From the NCBI GenBank assembly GCA_946886475.1, contig CAMPIQ010000051.1, positions 1 through 22,606 of the forward strand: a stretch of DNA of 22,606 nucleotides, given 5' to 3'. A program made the position numbers and the translations under genes. The notes beneath the pieces were generated by a model. The model had not been told where the DNA came from, did no database searches, and worked only from the letters and a program-made list of their open reading frames with translations. Origin of the DNA: an uncultured Chitinophagales bacterium. Lineage in GTDB: Bacteria > Bacteroidota > Bacteroidia > Chitinophagales > Chitinophagaceae. This document shows, piece by piece, positions 15,183 through 22,606 of this stretch. How positions within the stretch are numbered: position 1 is the first letter of the stretch; each line of letters starts with the position of its first letter.

Positions 15183-15190
15183 AAAAGGAG
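15183..15190 (+). promoter_or_regulatory. Strong Shine-Dalgarno of gcvP
   Basis: AAAAGGAG lies 10 bases before the gcvP ATG. Good Shine-Dalgarno sequences are uncommon in Bacteroidota and none of the other starts in this window has one as clear, suggesting high translation of gcvP. It also fixes the ATG at 15201 as the start. Confidence 0.6.
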
Positions 15191-15200
15191 TACAAACACC

Positions 15201-18098
15201 ATGAGTCTTTTTGAAGCACAATCCAAAGAATTTCAGCAGCGTCATATCGGTCCGGATGAAAACGAAACAAAGGAAATGCTGAAGACAATAGGCGTAAACA
15301 GCCTGAATGAACTGATCGACAGAACCGTACCTTCCGGAATCCGCATGCAGGGAGAATTGAACCTTCCACCTGCCATGAGTGAAGCGGCCTATCTCGAACA
15401 CATTAAGGAAGTTTCATTGCGAAACAAGGTTTATAAAAATTATATAGGACAGGGATATTTTGATACCATCACCCCTTCGGTTATTCTCCGGAATATATTT
15501 GAGAATCCGGGATGGTATACCCAGTACACGCCTTACCAGGCTGAGATCTCCCAGGGCAGACTGGAAAGTCTTTTGAACTTTCAAACTGTTGTGAGTGATC
15601 TTACTGCTTTGCCAATTGCAAATGCTTCGCTCCTTGACGAGGGCACTGCAGCTGCCGAAGCCATGACCATGTTCTTTAACCAGGTAAATAAAGACATCAA
15701 TCATATATCAAGACCCAGGTTCTTTGTTGACCTTGAAACCTATCCCCAAACAAAAGATGTAGTGGTAACCAGGGCTATCCCGGTTGGAATTGAAGTGGTA
15801 TTTGGCCATTACAGGGATGCACAAATTGACGAGACCTATTTTGGTGCGCTTGTTCAATATCCAAATGATAAGGGCTCAGTGGAGGATTACAGGCAGTTCA
15901 TACAAAAAGTGCATAACACAGGTGCTTTTGTTGCTATGGCTACGGATCTGCTGGCACTTACACTTCTTACACCTCCCGGAGAACTGGGTGCGGATGTAGC
16001 ACTCGGTACGGCACAAAGATTTGGTGTACCGCTTGGATATGGTGGTCCTCATGCTGCTTTTTTTGCAGCCAAAGACGATTTCAAAAGAAGCATTCCTGGC
16101 CGTATCATTGGAGTAAGTGTGGATGCACAGGGTAATCGTGCATTACGTATGGCGCTTCAAACCAGAGAACAGCATATCAAAAGAGAAAAGGCCACTTCCA
16201 ATATATGTACTGCCCAGGCTTTACTAGCCAACATGGCTGCCATGTATGCGGTGTACCATGGTCCCGGCGGACTTAGAAATATCGCTAAAAGAATTGCGCT
16301 TCTTACACAAACATTAGCCGATGCACTTGAAGAAAGAGGTTATGAACTGTTGAATGAGTTTTTCTTTGACACCCTGGTTGTAAAAGTGGATGATGCTTCT
16401 GCTTTTCGTAAGAAAGCAGAGCAACAGAACATTAATTTCCGTTATTACAATGATCAGCTGATCGGCATCTCACTGGATGAAACCACAACACCATCCGATC
16501 TGTTTGATGTGATCAATTCTTTTGTAAACGATGCTGACCCCGTGCATTACGCAATAGAGCATGAGGGAAGTATTGAAACCATACCTACGGCACTAACAAG
16601 AACGTCTGAGTACCTTACGCATCCTGTATTTAATGCGCATCACAGCGAAACCCAGATGATGCGTTATATCAAGATGCTTGAAAATAAAGACCTGTCATTG
16701 AACACCAGTATGATCTCTCTTGGCAGTTGTACCATGAAACTGAACGCTGCCTCTGAAATGATACCACTGAGCTGGACACACTGGAGTAAGATGCATCCTT
16801 TTGCACCAGCGGATCAGGCAGAGGGTTATGGGTTCATTGTAAAAGAGCTGAGTAAATATTTATGTACCATTACTGCATTTGATGCCTGCAGCCTTCAACC
16901 CAACAGCGGAGCTCAGGGAGAATATGCCGGTTTGCTTACTATTAAGGCTTTTCATGAAAGCCGCGGAGAAGGTCACCGGAATGTTATGCTGATCCCTATA
17001 TCAGCTCATGGTACCAACCCTGCTTCCGCAGTTATGTGCGGAATGCATGTAGTGGTAGTAAAGGCCCTGGAAAATGGGTATATAGACGTTGAAGACCTGA
17101 AAGCAAAAGCAAAACAGCATGCAGACAAACTTGCCGGCATCATGATCACCTATCCGTCTACATATGGTGTATATGAAGAAACTGTAAAAGAAATTACCGA
17201 GATCGTACACCACCACGGAGGCCAGGTTTATATGGATGGTGCCAATATGAATGCGCAGGTTGGGTTGACGGCTCCCGGTTTGATCGGTGCCGATGTATGC
17301 CACCTGAATCTGCATAAAACATTTGCCATTCCACATGGCGGCGGGGGTCCTGGCATGGGACCTATCTGCGTAAAAGAACACCTGGCCAAATTTCTTCCCG
17401 GTCATGTAGAATGGGAAAAACTGCCAAACGACAGGAACACACATAATGGAACAAATGCTGTGAGTTCAGCCCCTTATGGTTCGGCATCCATCCTCCTTAT
17501 ATCATATGGATATATCAGGATGCTTGGTAAGGATGGAGTGAGAATGGCTACCGAAAATGCTATTCTGAATGCCAATTACATGCTGGCCCGTTTGCAACAA
17601 CAGTTTGATATTCTTTATACCAATCACCATGGTGCATGTGCTCATGAATTTATAGTTGACCTTCGTCCGTTCAAAAAATCTGCTGAGATTGAAGCGGAAG
17701 ATGTAGCCAAGCGCCTGATGGATTATGGATTTCATGCACCCACCATGTCCTTCCCTGTTCCGGGTACCATCATGATAGAACCAACTGAAAGTGAAGACAA
17801 GGCGGAACTTGACCGTTTTTGCGATGCCTTGTTAAGCATACGCAGGGAAATGGCGCTGGTAGAAGAAAACGGGCTTGATAAAAAGGATAACCCTTTGAAG
17901 AATGCACCACATACCCAGTTGGTTATCTGCAACGATGAATGGAAAAAACCGTATAGCCGGGAAATGGCAGCCTTCCCCCTGGAATATGTAAAAGCCAATA
18001 AATTCTGGCCCTCGGTTGCCAGGGTAAATAATACCTATGGGGACAGGAACCTTATTTGTGTTTGTCTTCCCACTGAAGTTTACGCCGATCAGGCCTGA
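15201..18098 (+). CDS. gcvP: Glycine dehydrogenase (decarboxylating), P-protein of the glycine cleavage system
   Basis: GcvP decarboxylates glycine with PLP and passes the aminomethyl group to the lipoyl arm of the H-protein, releasing CO2. The 965-residue product is the fused, single-chain form with both halves (a, about 1-450; b, about 480-965). The N-terminus [17 protein letters not shown] and [20 protein letters not shown], then the glycine-rich [14 protein letters not shown], are typical of the N-terminal half. The C-terminal half holds [26 protein letters not shown], and the cofactor site [20 protein letters not shown] with the Schiff-base Lys706. gcvT and gcvH are not in this window. 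The gene stands alone with its own promoter-like element, hairpin leader, strong Shine-Dalgarno and downstream intrinsic terminator. Confidence 0.98.
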   Translation: MSLFEAQSKEFQQRHIGPDENETKEMLKTIGVNSLNELIDRTVPSGIRMQGELNLPPAMSEAAYLEHIKEVSLRNKVYKNYIGQGYFDTITPSVILRNIFENPGWYTQYTPYQAEISQGRLESLLNFQTVVSDLTALPIANASLLDEGTAAAEAMTMFFNQVNKDINHISRPRFFVDLETYPQTKDVVVTRAIPVGIEVVFGHYRDAQIDETYFGALVQYPNDKGSVEDYRQFIQKVHNTGAFVAMATDLLALTLLTPPGELGADVALGTAQRFGVPLGYGGPHAAFFAAKDDFKRSIPGRIIGVSVDAQGNRALRMALQTREQHIKREKATSNICTAQALLANMAAMYAVYHGPGGLRNIAKRIALLTQTLADALEERGYELLNEFFFDTLVVKVDDASAFRKKAEQQNINFRYYNDQLIGISLDETTTPSDLFDVINSFVNDADPVHYAIEHEGSIETIPTALTRTSEYLTHPVFNAHHSETQMMRYIKMLENKDLSLNTSMISLGSCTMKLNAASEMIPLSWTHWSKMHPFAPADQAEGYGFIVKELSKYLCTITAFDACSLQPNSGAQGEYAGLLTIKAFHESRGEGHRNVMLIPISAHGTNPASAVMCGMHVVVVKALENGYIDVEDLKAKAKQHADKLAGIMITYPSTYGVYEETVKEITEIVHHHGGQVYMDGANMNAQVGLTAPGLIGADVCHLNLHKTFAIPHGGGGPGMGPICVKEHLAKFLPGHVEWEKLPNDRNTHNGTNAVSSAPYGSASILLISYGYIRMLGKDGVRMATENAILNANYMLARLQQQFDILYTNHHGACAHEFIVDLRPFKKSAEIEAEDVAKRLMDYGFHAPTMSFPVPGTIMIEPTESEDKAELDRFCDALLSIRREMALVEENGLDKKDNPLKNAPHTQLVICNDEWKKPYSREMAAFPLEYVKANKFWPSVARVNNTYGDRNLICVCLPTEVYADQA

Positions 18099-18117
18099 TA
18101 TATTTTATTTTTTTGCA

Positions 18118-18143
18118 AAGCCTCCGCCCGGAGGCTTTTTTTT
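18118..18143 (+). terminator. Intrinsic terminator of gcvP
   Basis: AAGCCTCCG pairs perfectly with CGGAGGCTT over nine base pairs around a minimal CC loop (realistically a GCCC tetraloop), followed by a run of eight T. It begins 20 bases after the gcvP stop and separates gcvP from the histidine kinase gene. This is the only textbook rho-independent terminator in the window. Confidence 0.9.
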
Positions 18144-18224
18144 ATTTGTAAAATGCAGGTTAGTCCTAGGAATTTCCATTTTAATTCATATTTTGTCCTA
18201 TCCAACCCGAAACAGACTGTAACT

Positions 18225-19673
18225 ATGGAAATCCTGACCGGAAAATTTTCAAACCTGCATGAAAAACTGCGCTCTTTTGATGTAGCAGAATTTATTCATA
18301 CGGTCAAATCCCGTTCCATCAATTTTTATTTACTGGTTAAGAATCTGGGCGTAAACAATACCCTCGATGATTATGAAAAAAGGAAACTGAAGATATTTAA
18401 CCAGATCAATCTGATACAGTTCCTGATTGGCATCCTCATTCCGTTTATAGGCAGTTTTCATGATGACCAGCTACCTGTTTCAGCCTGGGTACTTGCTTCA
18501 TTGCCTTGTTGCATCAGTATAACATCACTTATACTGAATTACATGCAAAAGCATGAAATGGCTCATCTCTTTTATTTTATACTCTATCCCTTCTTTACCT
18601 GCTTTGTTTATCTGAAAGGACTGGATTCGGGAATTGAGTTGCATTTTATATTATACGGCGTACTGGCTGTATTCTTCCTGCACGACATAGGTTATATGAT
18701 CTTTACCATTGCCTTGTCAATGGTCAGTTATTTTGTACTTGCTGTAGTATTACAGGAACACCGGTATGAACTCAGAGACGAAAATATTTTCCTTTATTTT
18801 CTTAATCATATTTTATCTCTTGCTTTTATCTTTTACGGGTTATTCCTGATCAAGAAAGAAAATTCCGGATACCAGTTTCAACTGCTGGCCAAGCAGAGAG
18901 CCTTGCATAAGAAAAATCTTGAGATCAAAAAGCAAAAAGAAATCATTACAGAAAAAGTAAGGTTGCTGCAGATTCAGAAAGAAGAACTGACAGAGCTGAA
19001 TTCGCTCAAATCAAAATTATTTTCGGTTATAGCGCACGACCTGAAATCACCCATGTATGCATTGCGCAACCTTTTCCGGAACATGCACCAGCAAAACCTT
19101 CCGGCCGACGAGATCAAAGTTCTTGTACCCGATGTACTTATGGATCTGAATTATACCATTGGGCTGATGGAAAATTTATTGCAATGGAGTAAAACGCAGA
19201 TGGAATCCAATCAGGTTCGTCCGGAAGAAATCAACATTTCTGCCATGATACATGATGTGTTACACCTGTTGCGTTTACAGGCAGAGGCCAAGCAGATCTA
19301 TATTGAATCGAAGAACAGCCAGGCTGTTTACGTTTTTGCAGATAAGGACATGGTAAACCTTGTACTTCGCAACCTGCTTTCAAATGCAATCAAATTCACC
19401 CCCCAGCAGGGTACCATAGAAGTAGGGGTAAATGATACCAATGCTTTTGTTGAGATCTATGTTCAGGATTCAGGAATGGGCATAAGCAAAGAAGCCCTGC
19501 AAAAAATAAATGAGAATAATTTCTACACCACCAAAGGAACGGCAAGCGAATCAGGAACGGGATTAGGGTTAATGTTATGCAAGGAGTTTCTGGCCAAAAA
19601 TGGAGGACAGATGCATATTGAAAGTGAGACCGGCAAGGGAAGTGTTTTCTCATTCACGCTTCCGAAACAATAA
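18225..19673 (+). CDS. Membrane-bound sensor histidine kinase
   Basis: The 482-residue product has about six membrane helices between residues 60 and 210 with very short loops, so it probably senses something within the membrane rather than by a large periplasmic domain. A charged coiled coil (about 215-262) leads to the HisKA domain with FSVIAHDLKSPMYALRNLF (phospho-acceptor His271). The ATPase domain has the N-box NLLSNAIKFTPQQG (Asn387), the G1 box VQDSGMGIS and the G2 box GTGLGLMLCKEFL. All catalytic residues are present. No response regulator is adjacent, so its partner lies elsewhere. The ATG at 18225 was chosen; an upstream ATG at 18153 would add 24 polar residues and starts only 10 bases after the gcvP terminator. 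The 3' end converges on the thioesterase gene. Confidence 0.93.
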   Translation: MEILTGKFSNLHEKLRSFDVAEFIHTVKSRSINFYLLVKNLGVNNTLDDYEKRKLKIFNQINLIQFLIGILIPFIGSFHDDQLPVSAWVLASLPCCISITSLILNYMQKHEMAHLFYFILYPFFTCFVYLKGLDSGIELHFILYGVLAVFFLHDIGYMIFTIALSMVSYFVLAVVLQEHRYELRDENIFLYFLNHILSLAFIFYGLFLIKKENSGYQFQLLAKQRALHKKNLEIKKQKEIITEKVRLLQIQKEELTELNSLKSKLFSVIAHDLKSPMYALRNLFRNMHQQNLPADEIKVLVPDVLMDLNYTIGLMENLLQWSKTQMESNQVRPEEINISAMIHDVLHLLRLQAEAKQIYIESKNSQAVYVFADKDMVNLVLRNLLSNAIKFTPQQGTIEVGVNDTNAFVEIYVQDSGMGISKEALQKINENNFYTTKGTASESGTGLGLMLCKEFLAKNGGQMHIESETGKGSVFSFTLPKQ

Positions 19674-19734
19674 TCGCCTGAAAATCCCCTGCAACAGCAT
19701 ATGAATCCAGGCATTTGCACTCATTACAATCTCA

Positions 19735-20166
19735 TTACCGCCTCTTGTCCAGCACAGCCATTGTAAGACGGCTGATACATACAAGTTTTCCTTCTTCACT
19801 CGTGATCTCTATTGACCATACCTGGGTAGATGAACCAATGTGCAATGGTTTTGCGCGGCCCTTCACTGTTTTTCCATTTGGTACGGACAGGATATGATTG
19901 GCATTGATGTCAAGGCCTACACAGAATTTCTTTTCCCTGTCAATTACAAAATTAGCAGCCAGGCTTCCCAGTGTTTCTGCCAGCGCAACCGATGCGCCCC
20001 CGTGTAAAATTCCCATTGGCTGGATGGTTCGATGGTCTACCGGCATGGTACACTCAAGATAATCATCACCTATTCCGGTAATAACAATCCCGATGTGTTC
20101 CACCATTGTTCCATTGCCGCGTTGTTGAATTTCTTCGAGCGTGAAGGGCCTGAACCAAATTGACAT
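19735..20166 (-). CDS. Hotdog thioesterase, MenI/YdiI-like
   Basis: The 143-residue product is a PaaI-type hotdog-fold acyl-CoA thioesterase. From memory it resembles E. coli YdiI (MenI), the 1,4-dihydroxy-2-naphthoyl-CoA hydrolase of menaquinone synthesis, along its whole length: LEATMPVDSRTKQP in YdiI versus LECTMPVDHRTIQP here, and HGGASVVLAESIGS versus HGGASVALAETLGS. The catalytic glutamate is Glu64, next to the HGG active-site turn (His55). INANHILSV and GRAKPLHIGSSTQVWSIEI follow. Bacteroidota respire with menaquinone, so a MenI role is reasonable, but related hotdog enzymes act on other aryl- and acyl-CoAs. The gene lies 18 bases after the MpaB-family gene and is probably cotranscribed with it. 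Confidence 0.9.
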   Translation of the reverse strand: MSIWFRPFTLEEIQQRGNGTMVEHIGIVITGIGDDYLECTMPVDHRTIQPMGILHGGASVALAETLGSLAANFVIDREKKFCVGLDINANHILSVPNGKTVKGRAKPLHIGSSTQVWSIEITSEEGKLVCISRLTMAVLDKRR

Positions 20167-20184
20167 ATCTATTTTCTTAAGGGA

Positions 20185-20946
20185 TCAATTTACAACATCC
20201 AGTTCTTTAATCTGCCTGTGATAGGCCGAAGGAAGTAAAATGGATTTGATAAGAGGATCCAGCCTGAAAACCCTGCTTAACTTATACATGGGCACCACAG
20301 GGGCAAGCCAGGAAAATGTTCCAAAAGACAAAAGTGTTTTCACTGTTTCCGGCACAACAAGTTTCTGTGCCTGGATCAATATATTATAACGTAACGTGCC
20401 AAGGTGTTTTTTATATTGAAGGAACAGGTCGTCTGTGTGATGTGTTCTCTGAAGATCATTTTTCATATGACTTTCCCTTACCGGTAACCAGTCCTGATAA
20501 TTCAATGGAAGGTCACTGAGCGCCATGCGTTCACCCAAACGGTAAAATACATTATAGAGTTCTTCTTTCTCAGCAGGGGTGAGTTTTCTTTCCAGCAATT
20601 CGTAAGCGGCAATTGAATAATGTATCAGCATGAATAATACATCCCTGTAAGCCCAGTCAGGAATTACTGCTCCTCTTGCATTTTCAACTGCACCATGAAT
20701 TGAATTGATCCTGTCTATGGTTTTCAGCGCTTCTTCCCTGCTGGAAAAGATGATCCCCCTTGCATAGCTTACTGTAGAAAATAGTCTTCCAATGGGATCG
20801 GCCGGCAATCTGCCGGTAAAATAAAGCCAGTCAACTGCTTTATTCAGCGCAAATTCAGCGGCGGAACCAGCAAAAATAAAAAGAATGGTATCGCTTTTAC
20901 CCCAGATCTTCCGGACAATTGAATTTTTATGAACAAAATATTCCAT
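20185..20946 (-). CDS. MpaB/DUF2236 oxygenase-family protein
   Basis: The 253-residue product is recognisable as the DUF2236 (MpaB/rubber oxygenase catalytic domain) family from its N-terminal half: IWGKSDTILFIFAGSAAEFA, then LPADPIGRLFSTVSYARGII and INSIHGAVENARGAVIPDWA with a conserved RxxxxH (RINSIH) in the position where family members bind haem. Known relatives include the latex-clearing protein Lcp and fungal MpaB, which cleave polyisoprene or farnesyl chains oxidatively. Most members, including this one, have no known substrate. The protein is mostly helical and may associate with the membrane by its first helix. The ATG at 20946 was chosen over a TTG at 20958. It lies 54 bases after the kinase-like gene and 18 bases before the thioesterase gene. 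Confidence 0.8.
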   Translation of the reverse strand: MEYFVHKNSIVRKIWGKSDTILFIFAGSAAEFALNKAVDWLYFTGRLPADPIGRLFSTVSYARGIIFSSREEALKTIDRINSIHGAVENARGAVIPDWAYRDVLFMLIHYSIAAYELLERKLTPAEKEELYNVFYRLGERMALSDLPLNYQDWLPVRESHMKNDLQRTHHTDDLFLQYKKHLGTLRYNILIQAQKLVVPETVKTLLSFGTFSWLAPVVPMYKLSRVFRLDPLIKSILLPSAYHRQIKELDVVN

Positions 20947-21000
20947 AGTGCTGCACAAAGTTCTTCAAATTTTACACGGAAACCGGCTCTATCCGGAATT

Positions 21001-22461
21001 TTAATCTTCAAATAACACACGGGAGGATCCGGTATGCAGCATCAGATTATCATCCTTCTTAAAATCAAAGATCCTGCTTTTGACACTTCCTTTAATATCA
21101 TATACATCTTTGCCCCTGTTGCCATAGATATGAAGCCGGATGTCATCATCCACATTTTCCTCCACAATGAAATGGTCATCACCTTCCAGTCCATAGATAA
21201 CCACCTCTTTTGTTTCAGAAGATCTGAAATTGCGTTCGTATAATTTCTTACCTGGCCTGCCATTATCAGATGTGAAAGCAGTAAGCGTCATTCCATCTTT
21301 TGAACTGATACGGAATATCTCATCTTCATTTGTTCCGGCAACATCTACAGATGTGGAGAGGAACTGATAATACTTCATGGCATTCACCAGCATCCCGTCT
21401 CTCCGGCTTTTTAATATGGAAATGATCTCCGGTCCACTGATGGCATATACTTCGCGGGGTAGTTTTTGAACAGCTTTTTCAATTACCTGGTCAGTAAGCA
21501 TTTCCCTGAATTTTATGATTTCGGTTGTCCATTCCTGTGCGTTCAGGCTGTTCAGGAAAAACCTGTCAAACTCCCAGGATTTATAACTCAGGTTCCTGAT
21601 GTTGTTGCTCTTCTTTTTAAAGCTGTTTATATGAGGCATGGCCAGCAGTTTGGCGATCTTTGAGATCAGGCCTCCTGACATAAAAAAAGCCTGGTCCCGG
21701 TCAAGCGGTACAGGATAATGATACTTACTGCCCGCCGAATCTTTTTCTGCCCATAACCACTGACCTTCGTGCCGGTCCCAGTCTGCTATCAGCATATCCA
21801 GTAACCGGGCCCGCAGTATTTCCTTTTGCAGCAACAGGTTGTCGTTGTCATCAAGCTTCTCAAACATCACCTCCCCTGTTTCCAATGTGCCTGGAACGGG
21901 TTCCCTTTTTTCCAGATAGCATACCAAATTGGCAAAATGAGTACGGTAAGGACCAAGGAAATCCGCGTCAGGCACAAAATAAACAACTGGCCTGGGAGCG
22001 GTTATTCCTATGGCTTCGGCAAGCGCACCAACAGTTACTGCAGCATAGGGATAAGATGCTGAGATCATATCCTGAACCACCTTTTCAGCGAGTGTATTCC
22101 TGAGGCCGGGAGGTACGGCCCCCTCTGCAAATTTGTCAACTGTACGCAGGGCCCATTCCCTTCCCTGTTTATCTACAAGCCTGAGGGATTTGGTTTGCAT
22201 ACCACCTCCCATTTTAACTATGGCAAGACCGGTTTTTTCAAGATCAAGCACCGGTAAGGTTACTGGAGTTGACCACTCTTTGCGGTAATTCTTACCCGTA
22301 AATATTTTTCTAAGAAAAGATGCCGGGGCATAACGGGTACTCGCAGGCACCTTTACCGAATCCAATATCAGATCCACATTATCTGACGGAATGGATAGTT
22401 GCGCAGAAATCCCTCCCTGGCATAAAACATACATCGCTATAATCAAGTAAATTTTCTTCAT
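21001..22461 (-). CDS. Secreted protein with HipA/Fam20-like kinase hallmarks
   Basis: The 486-residue product has a signal peptide (MKKIYLIIAMYVLCQGGISA, then Q). I recognise the mature part as the middle region of large Bacteroidota proteins that carry a metallophosphoesterase domain before it and a BamA-like barrel after it; here both flanks are absent. The core reads like an atypical kinase: VKMGGGMQTKSLRL (glycine-rich loop, 82-95), EWALRTVDK (102-110), the helix LAEKVVQDMISASYP with Glu126-like acid, LIADWDRHEGQWLW (Asp227-Asp229-Arg230-His231) and YPVPLDRDQAFF (Asp254, Asp256). The C-terminal 110 residues are short beta strands (VVIYGLEGDDHFIVEE, then LHIYGNRGKDVYD). Kinase activity is inferred only. 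The ATG at 22461 (after GAAGAGAG) was chosen over that at 22485 as it begins the signal peptide. Confidence 0.75.
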   Translation of the reverse strand: MKKIYLIIAMYVLCQGGISAQLSIPSDNVDLILDSVKVPASTRYAPASFLRKIFTGKNYRKEWSTPVTLPVLDLEKTGLAIVKMGGGMQTKSLRLVDKQGREWALRTVDKFAEGAVPPGLRNTLAEKVVQDMISASYPYAAVTVGALAEAIGITAPRPVVYFVPDADFLGPYRTHFANLVCYLEKREPVPGTLETGEVMFEKLDDNDNLLLQKEILRARLLDMLIADWDRHEGQWLWAEKDSAGSKYHYPVPLDRDQAFFMSGGLISKIAKLLAMPHINSFKKKSNNIRNLSYKSWEFDRFFLNSLNAQEWTTEIIKFREMLTDQVIEKAVQKLPREVYAISGPEIISILKSRRDGMLVNAMKYYQFLSTSVDVAGTNEDEIFRISSKDGMTLTAFTSDNGRPGKKLYERNFRSSETKEVVIYGLEGDDHFIVEENVDDDIRLHIYGNRGKDVYDIKGSVKSRIFDFKKDDNLMLHTGSSRVLFED

Positions 22462-22606
22462 GCTCTCTTCATTCACTAAGCCCATTTATACAAACTTTTT
22501 GCCTGAAATTATAACGCCCTGTTAAGTTGTGATAATTCATGCCTCATATGGAACCTGGTGCAGTTCTCATACTTATAAAAAAAAGTCGTTTTTATATATT
22601 CTTTTA

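Noticed and set aside
15031..15200. Glycine riboswitch upstream of gcvP
   Set aside because: Only about 40 bases lie between the -7 element and the start codon; the tandem glycine aptamers need well over 100 bases and their conserved cores are not seen.
17001..17444. 147-codon open frame antisense to gcvP
   Set aside because: It is a shadow of the gcvP codon pattern, Cys- and His-rich with no family resemblance and no start context.
18153..18224. Longer N-terminus of the histidine kinase from the ATG at 18153
   Set aside because: It begins just 10 bases after the gcvP terminator T-tract and adds 24 residues with no family likeness; the ATG at 18225 is better.
22486..22606. Promoter or gene in the right-hand end
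   Set aside because: AAAGTTTG on the minus strand (22491-22498) misses the TAnnTTTG consensus at the first base and has no -33 partner; the rest is AT-rich with no readable coding sequence.

Overview
The window looks like a chromosomal core segment of a Bacteroidota bacterium, most likely of the Chitinophagaceae or a close relative. The evidence is moderate GC content, upstream elements matching the Bacteroidota -7 motif TAnnTTTG, few Shine-Dalgarno sequences, and typical families: a DUF3857 protein, an LVIVD-repeat lipoprotein, an ECF sigma factor followed by a membrane-anchored beta-barrel protein, and a HipA/Fam20-like secreted protein. There are 21 protein genes. I saw no tRNA, rRNA, IS element, prophage or CRISPR array, and no gene-free stretch above 300 bases.

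Layout. At the left edge is the 5' part of a DUF3857 gene on the minus strand, divergent from queG (tRNA queuosine synthesis), which has a good promoter. From 1504 to 5397 on the minus strand lies a probable envelope-signalling operon, in transcription order: ECF sigma factor, putative anti-sigma factor fused to an outer-membrane-type barrel, LVIVD lipoprotein, small barrel protein. From 5533 to 9013 on the minus strand are sppA (membrane protease), an ABC-2 permease with no ATPase beside it, and a membrane-anchored SRPBCC protein. Divergent from sppA are folK (folate synthesis) and a deoxynucleoside kinase, which converge on a small secreted protein of unknown function. An MFS exporter and a Tat-exported metallo-beta-lactamase-fold hydrolase follow on the plus strand.

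From 13234 to 15030 on the minus strand are a PLP-dependent decarboxylase and a YkgJ cysteine-cluster protein. Divergent from them is gcvP, the P-protein of the glycine cleavage system, with a short hairpin leader and a rare strong Shine-Dalgarno. It ends in a clear intrinsic terminator and is followed by an orphan sensor histidine kinase. The right end (minus strand) carries a secreted kinase-like protein, an MpaB/DUF2236 oxygenase-family protein and a MenI/YdiI-like hotdog thioesterase, possibly one transcription unit.

Most of the window is housekeeping. The least ordinary parts are the sigma/anti-sigma-barrel operon, whose regulator might span both membranes, and the stand-alone secreted protein with HipA/Fam20-like kinase hallmarks. 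Functions are assigned by reading motifs in the translated sequence; no database search was possible.
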